NCBI RefSeq assembly: GCF_014230465.1
Contig: NZ_JAAXCY010000001.1
Span: 682,001 to 746,000, forward strand
Direction: 5' to 3'
Source: Pseudomonas cremoris
Lineage (GTDB): Bacteria > Pseudomonadota > Gammaproteobacteria > Pseudomonadales > Pseudomonadaceae
Length of the DNA stretch: 64,000 bases
Part shown: positions 54,663 through 62,662 of the stretch, piece by piece
Position numbering within the stretch: position 1 is the stretch's first letter
How the letters are laid out: each line of letters starts with the position of its first letter
Position numbers and translations under genes: made by a program
The notes under the pieces: generated by a model
What the model was told of the DNA's origin: nothing
The model's database searches: none
Seen by the model: the letters and a program-made list of their open reading frames with translations, nothing else

Positions 54663-54757
54663 ATTGCCGGCGGCAATGCCAGAAAAGCGGCAACGTGTTT
54701 CCGCGTGGCGCCAGTAAAGCGGCAATGGGGGATTGCCGCTCGAGGAAGGATTGCCGC
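54663..54757 (-). promoter_or_regulatory. Cluster of ATTGCCGC-type sites upstream of the flgB promoter
   Basis: A perfect palindrome ATTGCCG-G-CGGCAAT (54663-54677), a half-site GCGGCAA (54687-54693), a second palindrome GCGGCAAT-N5-ATTGCCGC (54719-54739) and another half-site ATTGCCGC (54750-54757) lie 39-133 bases upstream of the -24 element. The position is that of an enhancer for a sigma-54 activator. Confidence 0.6.
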
Positions 54758-54761
54758 AAAA

Positions 54762-54797
54762 AAAATGTGGGGGCTGGTTTGCCAGCGCCCACATTTT
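54762..54797. terminator. Terminator-like hairpin downstream of cheR
   Basis: AAAATGTGGG and CCCACATTTT flank an inner CTGG/CCAG stem. It has T residues on both sides and is probably derived from a REP. It separates the cheVR unit from the flgB control region. Confidence 0.75.
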
Positions 54798-54816
54798 TTG
54801 ACCGAGTGAACTCGAC

Positions 54817-55644
54817 TTACTTAGCCTGGTAGATGATCCCAGGGCTGCACTGCACCATCTGGTAATGATCCGGCAGACCGTTCAGCGCTTCGGAGGCGCC
54901 AAGGAACAAATAACCACCACGCTTGAGAGTGCCGTGGATGCGCAACAGGATGTCTTTCTTCACCTCGGCCGAGAAATAGATCAGCACGTTGCGGCAGAAC
55001 ACCATGTCGAACTTGCCCAGGCTGGCATAGCTGTCGAGCAGGTTGAACGAACGGAACTCCACCCGACTCTTGATCGGCGCCTTGACCGCCCAACGCCCGG
55101 CCCCTTTCGGATCGAAGTAACGTTGCAGGCGCTCTTGGGACAGACCTCGGCCCAGCGCCAAGCTATCGTACTCGCCGGTCTTGCAGTTGGTAAGCATGGT
55201 GCCTGACAAGTCGGTGGCAACGATTTGCGCGCCAGCCTTCAACTGCCCCATGTTGGTCCGTTCGAACTCATCGATGGACATCGAGATCGAGTACGGTTCC
55301 TGCCCCGAAGAACAGGCCGCCGACCAGATGCGCAGGCGCTGGCCCGGGCTGGCCTTGATGGCTTCCGGCAGCACCTTGCTCTTGAGCACTTCAAAGGGAT
55401 AGGTATCGCGAAACCACAGGGTTTCGTTGGTGGTCATGGCATCCACCACCATTTCCTTGAGCCCGCTGCGCGGCTGGCCCTGGATACGCTGGACCAATTC
55501 GCCCAACGACTTGATGCCCTGCTGTTCCATCAGCTTGTTGAGACGGCTGGATACCAGGTACTGCTTGTTTTCACCGAGCAATATGCCACAGGCTTTTTCC
55601 AGGAAGACCCGGAATTGTTCGAAATCCAAATTACCCGTAGACAA
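54817..55644 (-). CDS. cheR: Chemotaxis protein methyltransferase CheR
   Basis: A 275-residue SAM-dependent glutamate methyltransferase acting on chemoreceptors. The N-terminal helical domain (VSSRLNKLMEQQGI) is followed by TTNETLWFRDTYPF, the SAM site RIWSAACSSGQEPYSISM and CRNVLIYF. It starts with TTG at 55644 with GAGG upstream. It follows cheV by 43 bases. The pair belongs to the flagellar chemotaxis set. Confidence 0.94.
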   Translation of the reverse strand: MSTGNLDFEQFRVFLEKACGILLGENKQYLVSSRLNKLMEQQGIKSLGELVQRIQGQPRSGLKEMVVDAMTTNETLWFRDTYPFEVLKSKVLPEAIKASPGQRLRIWSAACSSGQEPYSISMSIDEFERTNMGQLKAGAQIVATDLSGTMLTNCKTGEYDSLALGRGLSQERLQRYFDPKGAGRWAVKAPIKSRVEFRSFNLLDSYASLGKFDMVFCRNVLIYFSAEVKKDILLRIHGTLKRGGYLFLGASEALNGLPDHYQMVQCSPGIIYQAK

Positions 55645-55687
55645 TGATACCGCCTCTTAAATCGTGTGACCGCCAGGGGAAATCCCC

Positions 55688-56620
55688 CTAGCCGTGATCT
55701 GCTGCCTTGATCCGGTCGACTACCCGGGCTGCCAGGTCATCCGGCCGGAATTTGGCCAAAAAGTCATCAGCGCCGACCTTCTTGACCATCGCCTGGTTGA
55801 ATACACCCGACAACGAAGTATGCAGGATGATATGCAATTTTTGCATGCGTGGATCGTTGCGTATCTCAGCCGTGAGCGTGTAACCGTCCATTTCCGGCAT
55901 TTCGATGTCGGAGATCATCATCAAGAACTCTTCTTCCGGCTTTTTGCCGTCGTCCGCCAACTTGCGCAGGTAATCCAACGCCTGGCGACCATCGTTGAGG
56001 GCTACAACCTCGACGCCGACCGTTTGCAGGCAACGGGTTACCTGCTTGCGTGCCACCGAAGAGTCATCCACCGTCAGCACGCGCAGGGAGATCGCCTTGT
56101 GTGCGGTCTCGGCATCCACCACGCCCACGGAAATCGATTCCGAGGTGGGAGCGACTTCGGCGAGGATTTTCTCCACATCGATGATTTCCACCAACTGGTT
56201 ATCAACCCGCGTCACCGCCGTGAGGTAGTGGTCGCGGCCAGTGCCCTTGGGTGGTGGATGAATTTCTTCCCAGTTCATGTTGACGATACGTTCCACCGAG
56301 CGCACCAGGAAACCCTGGGTCTTGGTGTTGTATTCAGTGATGATCACGAAGGGATTCTGACGATCCTGCAACGCGGGCGAGCCAGTGGCCAGCGCCAGGT
56401 CAAGAATGGGTATGGTCGCGCCGCGGATATTGGCCACGCCGCACACCACCGGGCTGGATTTGGGCATGATCGTCAGCTTGGGGCATTGCAGCACCTCCCG
56501 CACCTTGAACACGTTGATGCCATATAACTGCTTGCCGTCCAGGCGAAAAAGCAACAACTCCAGGCGATTCTGCCCTACCAGCTGTGTGCGCTGGTTTACT
56601 GAATCCATTACACCTGCCAT
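55688..56620 (-). CDS. cheV: Chemotaxis coupling protein CheV
   Basis: A 310-residue fusion of a CheW-like coupling domain (about residues 18-160; LFRLDGKQLYGINVFKVREV, NIRGATIPILDLA) and a response-regulator receiver (about 178-305; LTVDDSSVARKQVTR, MISDIEMPEMDGY with the phospho-Asp, and LAKF in the Lys position). It adapts receptor-kinase signalling. It is transcribed divergently from flgA. Confidence 0.94.
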   Translation of the reverse strand: MAGVMDSVNQRTQLVGQNRLELLLFRLDGKQLYGINVFKVREVLQCPKLTIMPKSSPVVCGVANIRGATIPILDLALATGSPALQDRQNPFVIITEYNTKTQGFLVRSVERIVNMNWEEIHPPPKGTGRDHYLTAVTRVDNQLVEIIDVEKILAEVAPTSESISVGVVDAETAHKAISLRVLTVDDSSVARKQVTRCLQTVGVEVVALNDGRQALDYLRKLADDGKKPEEEFLMMISDIEMPEMDGYTLTAEIRNDPRMQKLHIILHTSLSGVFNQAMVKKVGADDFLAKFRPDDLAARVVDRIKAADHG

Positions 56621-56683
56621 GCCTTTACTCCTACGCTAAAACCTTGAGCCATACCTAGAGGACAGCGCGCCCCCAACACTAAA

Positions 56684-56699
56684 CGGCACGAGCTTTGCT
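56684..56699 (+). promoter_or_regulatory. Sigma-54 promoter candidate of flgA
   Basis: CGGCAC-GAGCT-TTGCT matches the -24/-12 consensus except for the first base. The predicted start site falls at about 56710, right at the annotated flgA ATG. Confidence 0.65.
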
Positions 56700-56710
56700 A
56701 TTTGTTGGCT

Positions 56711-57475
56711 ATGGATATTAAAACGACAGTTTCCCGACGCCTTCAATTACCAAGGTACCGTAGATTGCTCTGCGCACCGCTGGCGTTGCTCGCCTTGAGC
56801 CTCGGCGCCACGGCCCGCGCAGACAACGTCACCTTGCCTGATCTACTTATCGGCGTCACTCAGGGCTTTCTTGAGTTCACTGTAGAAGATTATCTGGCGA
56901 CCACCCAGACGCCTGGGCGTTATGAAATCCAGGTCAGCCAGTTGGACCCACGCCTGCGCATGCCAATGTGCGACAAGGAATTGACAGCGTCCCTGGAAAG
57001 CCCCGCCCAACCCATCGGCCGCGTGACGGTGAAAGTACGCTGCGAGGGCGCGTCCCCCTGGACCGTGTTTGTGCCGGCCCAGGTGAAGCTGTTTCGCGAT
57101 GTAGTGGTAGTGGCTCGTCCGCTGAAACGCACTGGCATCATCGGTTTCGACGATGTTGTGCTGCGTGAGCGAGACATCAGCATGATCAACCAGGGCTATT
57201 TGACGTCACTGGACCAGGCTGTCGGGCAAAAATTGACCCGACCAGTGGTCACGGACCAGGTCATCACGCTGGTGCATCTGGAACAGGCCGAAGTCATTCG
57301 CAAGGGTGATCAGGTAGTGATTTCCGCCAGCAGCGGCGCGCTGAACGTGAAAATGCCGGGGGAAGCGCTGTCCAACGGCGGCATGAGCGAGCAGATCCGC
57401 GTGAAGAACCTTAATTCCAATCGCGTGATCAAGGCACGGGTGACAGCACCTGGCCAAGTCGAGGTGGCTTTATAG
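56711..57475 (+). CDS. flgA: Flagellar P-ring chaperone FlgA
   Basis: A 254-residue periplasmic protein needed for P-ring assembly. A signal peptide (hydrophobic LLCAPLALLALSLG, cleavage near TARA-DN) precedes a SAF domain (PLKRTGIIGFDDVVLRERDI) and the C-terminal domain ending RVTAPGQVEVAL. Because the sigma-54 promoter predicts transcription from about 56710, the ATG at 56711 would be leaderless. An in-frame TTG at 56765 preceded by AAGG could be the true start and would still give a signal peptide. Confidence 0.85.
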   Translation: MDIKTTVSRRLQLPRYRRLLCAPLALLALSLGATARADNVTLPDLLIGVTQGFLEFTVEDYLATTQTPGRYEIQVSQLDPRLRMPMCDKELTASLESPAQPIGRVTVKVRCEGASPWTVFVPAQVKLFRDVVVVARPLKRTGIIGFDDVVLRERDISMINQGYLTSLDQAVGQKLTRPVVTDQVITLVHLEQAEVIRKGDQVVISASSGALNVKMPGEALSNGGMSEQIRVKNLNSNRVIKARVTAPGQVEVAL

Positions 57476-57552
57476 ACTACTGGTATCAGGCGCCAGCTTT
57501 TCCTACACTGTCGACTGGATGTCGGCCTGTGCAGTTTATTGTCAATCGAGCC

Positions 57553-57579
57553 TAAAGTTTGTCCGGGTATGGCCGAAAA
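57553..57579 (+). promoter_or_regulatory. Sigma-28 (FliA) promoter of flgM
   Basis: TAAA, a 15-base spacer and GCCGAAAA form a near-perfect FliA promoter (consensus TAAA-N15-GCCGATAA), 37 bases upstream of the flgM ATG. It gives feedback expression of the anti-sigma factor. Confidence 0.88.
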
Positions 57580-57615
57580 CATGGCAAGCGTCCAAATACC
57601 CAGAGGTTTTTTATC

Positions 57616-57939
57616 ATGGTCATCGATTTCAGCCGTTTAAATAATTCCCAGGCTTTGCCCGGCAGTACGCGCACCACGGGTGCCAAGGACAGCGCAGAGG
57701 CCAAGCCACAGGCCCTGCCCGTCAAGGCAGAACAGGCCAGCGCCAGCCAGAGCGGGGAATCCGTACACCTGAGCAATGAGGCTCAACAGTTGCAGAAGGT
57801 CACTGACTCGCTGCGCGATCAACCGGTTGTCAATAAAGCCCGCGTGGCCGAGTTGAAACAGGCTATCGCCGATGGCAGCTATAAAGTCGACAGCAACCGT
57901 GTAGCCAGCAAGCTGCTTAATTTCGAAGCCGAGCGCTAG
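57616..57939 (+). CDS. flgM: Anti-sigma-28 factor FlgM
   Basis: A 107-residue mostly disordered protein that binds FliA and is exported after hook completion. The C-terminal binding region [33 protein letters not shown] is conserved. The start [10 protein letters not shown] at 57616 follows a FliA promoter. Confidence 0.94.
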   Translation: MVIDFSRLNNSQALPGSTRTTGAKDSAEAKPQALPVKAEQASASQSGESVHLSNEAQQLQKVTDSLRDQPVVNKARVAELKQAIADGSYKVDSNRVASKLLNFEAER

Positions 57940-57987
57940 GCAAAGGCCTGCGCCGGGCTTTTGGACGCTTAAACCCCAAGGCCAGCC

Positions 57988-58458
57988 ATGCATCACGACG
58001 AAAATCTGCTTCAACTGATCATTGATGATCTCGCGCCGACACAACACTTGCTTGAGCTGCTCAAGGAAGAATCCCTGGCGCTTTACGGCCGTGACATGCC
58101 CCTGCTGGAAGACATTCTGGCGCGCAAGCAGTCGCTGATTGTACTGCTTGAACAGCACGGCAAAAAACGCAGCCAGATCCTCATCAGCCTCGGCCTGCCG
58201 GCAGACCACGACGGTCTGGCGCAATTGGCCAGTCACTCCTCGGTCGGCGATCAATTGCTGGCCCAGAGCAAAGAACTCAACCTTTTGCTCGCCCAGTGCC
58301 AGGAAGCCAACCTGCTCAACGGTCAGTCGATCCAGATTCAGCAAGCTACGACTGCCAACCAGTTGCGTATACTTCACGGCGGAGAGCCTCCGGCATTGTA
58401 TAACGCCCAAGGCTCCACCTCACGCCTGGTCAAACCAAGCACCCGCAGCCAAGCCTGA
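57988..58458 (+). CDS. flgN: Flagellar export chaperone FlgN
   Basis: A 156-residue helical, coiled-coil chaperone for hook-filament junction proteins FlgK and FlgL. The pattern of LIIDDLAPTQHLLELLKEESLALYGRDM and KQSLIVLLEQHGKKRSQIL fits FlgN. It lies 48 bases after flgM and is probably cotranscribed from the FliA promoter. Confidence 0.9.
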   Translation: MHHDENLLQLIIDDLAPTQHLLELLKEESLALYGRDMPLLEDILARKQSLIVLLEQHGKKRSQILISLGLPADHDGLAQLASHSSVGDQLLAQSKELNLLLAQCQEANLLNGQSIQIQQATTANQLRILHGGEPPALYNAQGSTSRLVKPSTRSQA

Positions 58459-58554
58459 CACCCGTTTACAGCGCGGCCTATCCAAGGCGTGTTACATGCT
58501 GGCAAAATGCTGGCTCTTGCGTGTAGTTGTATTTTGTCTGGAGATGGAAGAACC

Positions 58555-59304
58555 GTGTTCAACGCCCTTAATGCGGAAGATGCACCGCAGCCACCCAAGG
58601 TCCTCACCACGCCTCTGGAAATCGCCAGCACCTTGCGGATGCTGCAAGAAAGCCACGACCCGCTGATCATTACCTTCCACGAACGTAGCCAGCGCTTCCA
58701 GAGTTACCTGGTGGACGTTGATCGCGACAGCGGTACAGTGGCCCTGGACGAGATGATCCCCCGTGACGGCGAACGCCACCTTGAGAACGGCGAACCCTTC
58801 CGCATCGAAGGCTTCCACGAAGGCGTACGCGTTGCCTGGGAAAGCAGCGGCACCATGACCGTCAGCGAAAAAGACGGTCACCGCATCTATACCGGCAGCA
58901 TGCCCGACGAGGTGGTCTACCATCAGCGCCGCAACGCCTTCCGCGCAGCCCTGAAGCTGGCCCAACTGGTCAATATCGAAATAGGCGGCGAGAAACTAAA
59001 GGCTCCCATTGCTGGCAAGCTGCTGGATATTTCCGCCACCGGCTGCAAACTGCGCTTTGAAGGGGATATTTCCGAGCGCCTGCAACTGGGCCAGGTCTAC
59101 GACCGCTTTATCGCCGCCCTGCCCTTTGGCAGCATGACCACCTCCGTCGAACTGCGTTACCTGCACTTCGAAGAGAAGATCAACACCACCTTTGCGGGTG
59201 TGCGCTTCCACAATATGAGTGGCCTGGTACAACGCCAGGTCGAGCGATTCGTGTACCAACTGCAGCGTGAAGCACGGCGCTTCGACAAAGACGACGATTT
59301 TTAA
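58555..59304 (+). CDS. flgZ: Flagellar brake PilZ protein FlgZ (YcgR family)
   Basis: A 249-residue c-di-GMP receptor that slows the flagellar motor. The N-terminal YcgR domain (about residues 15-115) is followed by a PilZ domain with both ligand motifs: RRNAFR (RxxxR, about residue 125) and DISATG (D/NxSxxG, about 160). It starts with GTG at 58555; the open frame upstream has no better site. The third gene after flgM-flgN, as in other P. fluorescens-group strains. Confidence 0.9.
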   Translation: MFNALNAEDAPQPPKVLTTPLEIASTLRMLQESHDPLIITFHERSQRFQSYLVDVDRDSGTVALDEMIPRDGERHLENGEPFRIEGFHEGVRVAWESSGTMTVSEKDGHRIYTGSMPDEVVYHQRRNAFRAALKLAQLVNIEIGGEKLKAPIAGKLLDISATGCKLRFEGDISERLQLGQVYDRFIAALPFGSMTTSVELRYLHFEEKINTTFAGVRFHNMSGLVQRQVERFVYQLQREARRFDKDDDF

Positions 59305-59324
59305 AGCTAAAGATCGCGACAAAA

Positions 59325-59361
59325 AAAAACGGGCAGATCCTGATGGGATCTGCCCGTTTTT
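59325..59361. terminator. Bidirectional terminator between flgZ and an MFS gene
   Basis: AAAAACGGGCAGATCC pairs with GGATCTGCCCGTTTTT around a short loop, with A- and T-runs on both sides, between two convergent genes. Confidence 0.92.
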
Positions 59362-59365
59362 GCAT

Positions 59366-60754
59366 TCAGGGGCGCGCCCTGCTCAAGTCGTGGGGGTGGT
59401 CGTCGGGGTCCGGATGTTCGGGCTCAGGCTCAGTTTCGGCCGCCGGCGACTCCACCGGCGATTGCTCCGGTTCGTCCTCGGCCTCTGGCACGGTGGTTTG
59501 CATCTGGTCTTGCACCACCTGCTCATCCACCCGAGGATCAAGCGCAGCCACCAACGGAGAGCTGGACATACTGTCGGGCATCGCCACGTGATGCAGCGGT
59601 GCATCGTCCACCTGATGCAGGTTGGTCACCGCTTTTGGCCGAATGCGCCACACCAGGATCAACGCACACACACTGAAAAACGCATACAGCATGTGGCTGC
59701 CAAACATCTTCATGACCACACCTGCCAGCAACGGCCCGACACTGGCACCCACGCCATAGGTCACCAGCAACATGGCCGTGAGCGACACCCGACGGTCACC
59801 CTCCACATGGTCGTTGGAGAACGCCACTGCCAGCGGATACAGGCAGAACTGCACCAGGGAACACACGAAGCCAGCCACAAACAGCACTTCCAGCGGCACC
59901 TGGGTCAGTACCGCCAACGGCAACGCCGCCACCGCAAGGCAGAGGGCAAAGCAGCGAATCAGCAGCGCGCGGTCATAACGGTCCGACAGCCAACCCAGCG
60001 GCCACTGCACCAATAATCCGGCAAAAATACAGCTACCCATGAACAGACCTACCTGCTCCGTCGTCAGCCCTTGCTGCGATGCATAGAGCGGCGCCAAACC
60101 GTAGAACGAGCCCACGATCAGCCCCGCACCCAACACCGTACTCAGCGACTGCGGCACGCGCTTTATAAAGAAGCGTGGCTCCATCGGCGCAGGATGCAGC
60201 GGCGCCGGGTGAATACGCCGGGTCATGGCCACCGGCACCAGGCACAGGGCGAAGCACAACGCTACCAGCATCAGCAGTTCGAGGCCGAGTTGGGGGTGCA
60301 TTACCAGGATCAGCTGACCCAGCACCAGGCCCAGGTAGGACGCGATCATATAGCCGCTGAACACCACGCCACGCTGCTTGGCGTCCGCCTGCTCGTTAAG
60401 CCAGCTCTCGATCACCATGTACTGGCACATCATCCCCAGGCCGACAATCATCCGCAGCACAATCCAGGCCGGCAGCCAGTTGATCAGGCCGTGGCCCAGC
60501 ACTGCCGCACCGACAATCCCAGCACACGTGGCGTAGGCACGAATATGCCCGACCCGGGCAATCAGGCGGTGCCCGATCTTGCCACCCAGCACCAGGCCAA
60601 AGTAGTTGGCCGCCATCAGCGCACCTACCCACAGGCTGTCGACATGGTCGGCCGCCAGGCGCAAGGCCAGGTAAGTACTGAGCAGGCCGGAGCCGATCAG
60701 CATCATCAAGGAGGCGAAATAAAGGGCTCGAAAAGATTTCCAGATCTGGCGCAT
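59366..60754 (-). CDS. MFS transporter (YcaD-like)
   Basis: A 462-residue major facilitator with about 12 membrane segments in residues 5-390. Family features include MAANYFGLVLGGKIGHRLIARVGHIRAYA and WPLGWLSDRYDR. The last ~70 residues are a hydrophilic, acidic Pro/Glu/Asp-rich cytoplasmic tail (EPEPEHPDPDDHPHD). The substrate is unknown; the protein resembles the YcaD subgroup. It is convergent with flgZ and unrelated in function as far as can be told. Confidence 0.82.
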   Translation of the reverse strand: MRQIWKSFRALYFASLMMLIGSGLLSTYLALRLAADHVDSLWVGALMAANYFGLVLGGKIGHRLIARVGHIRAYATCAGIVGAAVLGHGLINWLPAWIVLRMIVGLGMMCQYMVIESWLNEQADAKQRGVVFSGYMIASYLGLVLGQLILVMHPQLGLELLMLVALCFALCLVPVAMTRRIHPAPLHPAPMEPRFFIKRVPQSLSTVLGAGLIVGSFYGLAPLYASQQGLTTEQVGLFMGSCIFAGLLVQWPLGWLSDRYDRALLIRCFALCLAVAALPLAVLTQVPLEVLFVAGFVCSLVQFCLYPLAVAFSNDHVEGDRRVSLTAMLLVTYGVGASVGPLLAGVVMKMFGSHMLYAFFSVCALILVWRIRPKAVTNLHQVDDAPLHHVAMPDSMSSSPLVAALDPRVDEQVVQDQMQTTVPEAEDEPEQSPVESPAAETEPEPEHPDPDDHPHDLSRARP

Positions 60755-60981
60755 CGGCGTTCCGAGCGGCTCCTTGCGGTGAGAGACAGGGCTATCGGCA
60801 TGATAGTCCGGGGTGGCCGGGTCCGGACAGGCAGCAAATGCTGTTTCCGGGGATTATTTTGCTTAACAGCTCAGACGCTACCCAACTGCTTGCAAGGTAC
60901 ACAAATGGCGATAAATACACCGCGCACCTGCTGTGAACCCTGAACACCGGCAAGGTTCGACCCATCCCGTTGAACGCCCAC

Positions 60982-61017
60982 AAAAAAGCCCCGCCAGAAT
61001 ATTCTGTGCGGGGCTTT
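60982..61017 (-). terminator. Terminator of the tRNA-Arg gene
   Basis: AAAGCCCCGC pairs with GCGGGGCTTT and is followed by TTT in the tRNA direction, starting six bases past the tRNA 3' end. Confidence 0.85.
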
Positions 61018-61022
61018 GAATC

Positions 61023-61099
61023 TGGTGTCCCAGGGCCGGTTCGAACGGCCAACCTTCCCCTTAGGAGGGGGATGCTCTATCCAATTGAGCTACTGGGAC
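61023..61099 (-). tRNA. tRNA-Arg (CCT anticodon)
   Basis: A 77-base cloverleaf with encoded CCA. The acceptor stem GTCCCAG pairs with CTGGGAC, the D-arm is GCTC/GAGC, the anticodon stem TCCCC/GGGGA carries loop CTCCTAA (anticodon CCT, reading AGG), and the T-arm is GGCCG-TTCGAAC-CGGCC. No integrated element was seen at its 3' end. Confidence 0.97.
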
Positions 61100-61425
61100 A
61101 AATGACAGCCACCGAGCCAAGGGCGCTGCGACGGACGGCGTGCATGTTAACGGCCAAGGTGGATTTTGTCATGTCGTCCGTTGGCTTTTTGAGTGTAGGT
61201 CGACCCCTCCTGTGACGATCCGGGTTTTGCCCAGTAAACACAGGCACATGGCGCCATCGTGCAAAATGCACTCCCCTAAAATGCCAGCATTGCAAATTGC
61301 AACCTTGAGAGCATTTAAAGTAGACTCAAGACATTGATTTTATTGAATATATAGATTGGCACAAGACCTGCAATACCTCTCCTACAAGACCCATTCAGCC
61401 ACGGCGTCAAGCGGAGAACATGACC
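61100..61425. other. Intergenic region upstream of two small genes
   Basis: These 326 bases hold the tRNA-Arg promoter on the minus strand and presumably the promoter of the small genes on the plus strand (an AT-rich stretch around 61310-61355). I see no gene or repeat in it. Confidence 0.5.
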
Positions 61426-61653
61426 ATGAACAGTGCCCTTCTGTTGAGCCTCAATGCCGTAGCCCTGGCTGCATTGGTGACGTTCCACTTTCAAACGACT
61501 GGCACGAATGACCCCGCACAGATCAGCCAGGCCGTGCCACACCACCTGCAACAGCGCCCGCAGCTGGCAGTGATGACCCCAAACGTGCAATCGCAGGTAC
61601 GCCTGACTCAAGGCGATCAAGCTGCTCCCGTCTCTGAACACTGGGTTTTCTGA
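61426..61653 (+). CDS. Small exported or membrane-anchored protein, unknown function
   Basis: A 75-residue protein with one N-terminal hydrophobic segment (NSALLLSLNAVALAALVTF) and a polar Gln-rich remainder. The ATG at 61426 has an ideal ribosome site (GGAGA, 8-base spacing); the ATG six bases upstream is too close to it. It is followed 11 bases later by another small membrane protein gene. No family was recognised. Confidence 0.65.
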   Translation: MNSALLLSLNAVALAALVTFHFQTTGTNDPAQISQAVPHHLQQRPQLAVMTPNVQSQVRLTQGDQAAPVSEHWVF

Positions 61654-61664
61654 GGAAACCACTC

Positions 61665-61844
61665 ATGACCAAATCTGCCTGGCTGTTTCTATGCCTGACC
61701 CTCGCCACTGGCATTTTCGGCCTGAGCGCCAGCTCTGAAGGCGAGCAAACCACCGCACTCATTGCCGCCGGCGTATCCGCCAGCCTGTTGTTGCTCACGC
61801 TGATCGTGGGTCGCCGAATCAAATTCGATCCGGTTTTGCGCTGA
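61665..61844 (+). CDS. Small two-helix membrane protein, unknown function
   Basis: A 59-residue protein with two hydrophobic segments (about residues 5-22 and 31-48) and a basic C-terminus (GRRIKFDPVLR). It has a good ribosome site (GAGGAAA) and lies 11 bases after the preceding small gene, so the two form a likely operon. The function is unknown. Confidence 0.65.
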   Translation: MTKSAWLFLCLTLATGIFGLSASSEGEQTTALIAAGVSASLLLLTLIVGRRIKFDPVLR

Positions 61845-62227
61845 CCCCTCCCCTCCCGACCTTATGTCGCCTCGCCCTCGCAAATCGGCAAAATGCCACT
61901 AGTCTTAAAACTGCGGGCAAAAGGCCACTTTGCTATAGGATAGGCGGCCTAAACCCTTGTGGTGGCCAGGACTTGCTGGAAGTTCCCCTACAGAATCACT
62001 CGTAGAAAAGTTTTCCAACCAGTCCGCAAAAATGCAAATGAGTGCTGGCATAAAGCCTTTAGGCAGTTCAATATTTGTCACAGAATTGACGCCAAGGAAA
62101 TGGCAAATCTGAGGCATGATGCGGCCTCTTTGCAATTCAGGTTGAACATTTGGCTGCGAACCTTGTCCTAACACACATCTTGCGGCCAATTCCAAAAACC
62201 GCTCCCCTGAACTAACCGGTTAAATAT
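61845..62227. promoter_or_regulatory. amrZ upstream region
   Basis: These 383 bases have no convincing gene. They must contain the amrZ promoter or promoters and possibly a long leader. amrZ is autoregulated and stress-sigma (AlgU) controlled in P. aeruginosa. I could not place an AlgU promoter with confidence. Confidence 0.4.
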
Positions 62228-62554
62228 ATGCGCCCATTGAAACAGGCAATTTATTCCAGCCGTACGGCTGACAAGTTCGTCGTACGTCTGCCAGACGGAA
62301 TGCGGGAACGCATTGCCGAGGTGGCTCGCAATCATCACCGAAGCATGAACTCCGAAATCATCGCACGCCTGGAACAGAGCCTTATTCAGGAAGGTGCGCT
62401 GGGCGAAGAGTTGAGCATGCGCCTGGACAGCCCCGAGCTGTCACTGCACGAACGCGAACTGCTGCAGCGTTTTCGTCAGCTCTCCCACCGCCAGCAAAAT
62501 GCTCTCGTCTCGCTTATCGCGCACGACGTTGAGGCGGCCGCAGAAGCCAATTGA
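62228..62554 (+). CDS. amrZ: Ribbon-helix-helix regulator AmrZ
   Basis: A 108-residue Arc-type DNA-binding protein, closely matching P. aeruginosa AmrZ. The matching blocks are [43 protein letters not shown] for the ribbon-helix-helix, and [30 protein letters not shown] for the tetramerisation tail. AmrZ controls motility, exopolysaccharide and c-di-GMP genes, and in P. fluorescens represses fleQ. It therefore sits above the flagellar genes in this window. Confidence 0.94.
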   Translation: MRPLKQAIYSSRTADKFVVRLPDGMRERIAEVARNHHRSMNSEIIARLEQSLIQEGALGEELSMRLDSPELSLHERELLQRFRQLSHRQQNALVSLIAHDVEAAAEAN

Positions 62555-62571
62555 TCTGCAAGTGAAAGCCG

Positions 62572-62598
62572 AAGCCAGCCACGTGCTGGCTTTTTTTT
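62572..62598 (+). terminator. amrZ terminator
   Basis: AAGCCAGC pairs with GCTGGCTT around a 5-base loop and is followed by a run of T residues. Confidence 0.88.
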
Positions 62599-62662
62599 GC
62601 ATGGAATTTGGGAAGGGAATGCCGGGAGATGCGGGGGGCAGATCTGCCCCCGCCGGAATGAA

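Noticed and set aside
61023..61099. tRNA-Arg as an integration site of a genomic island
   Set aside because: No integrase gene, no duplicated tRNA 3' end and ordinary flanking genes on both sides.
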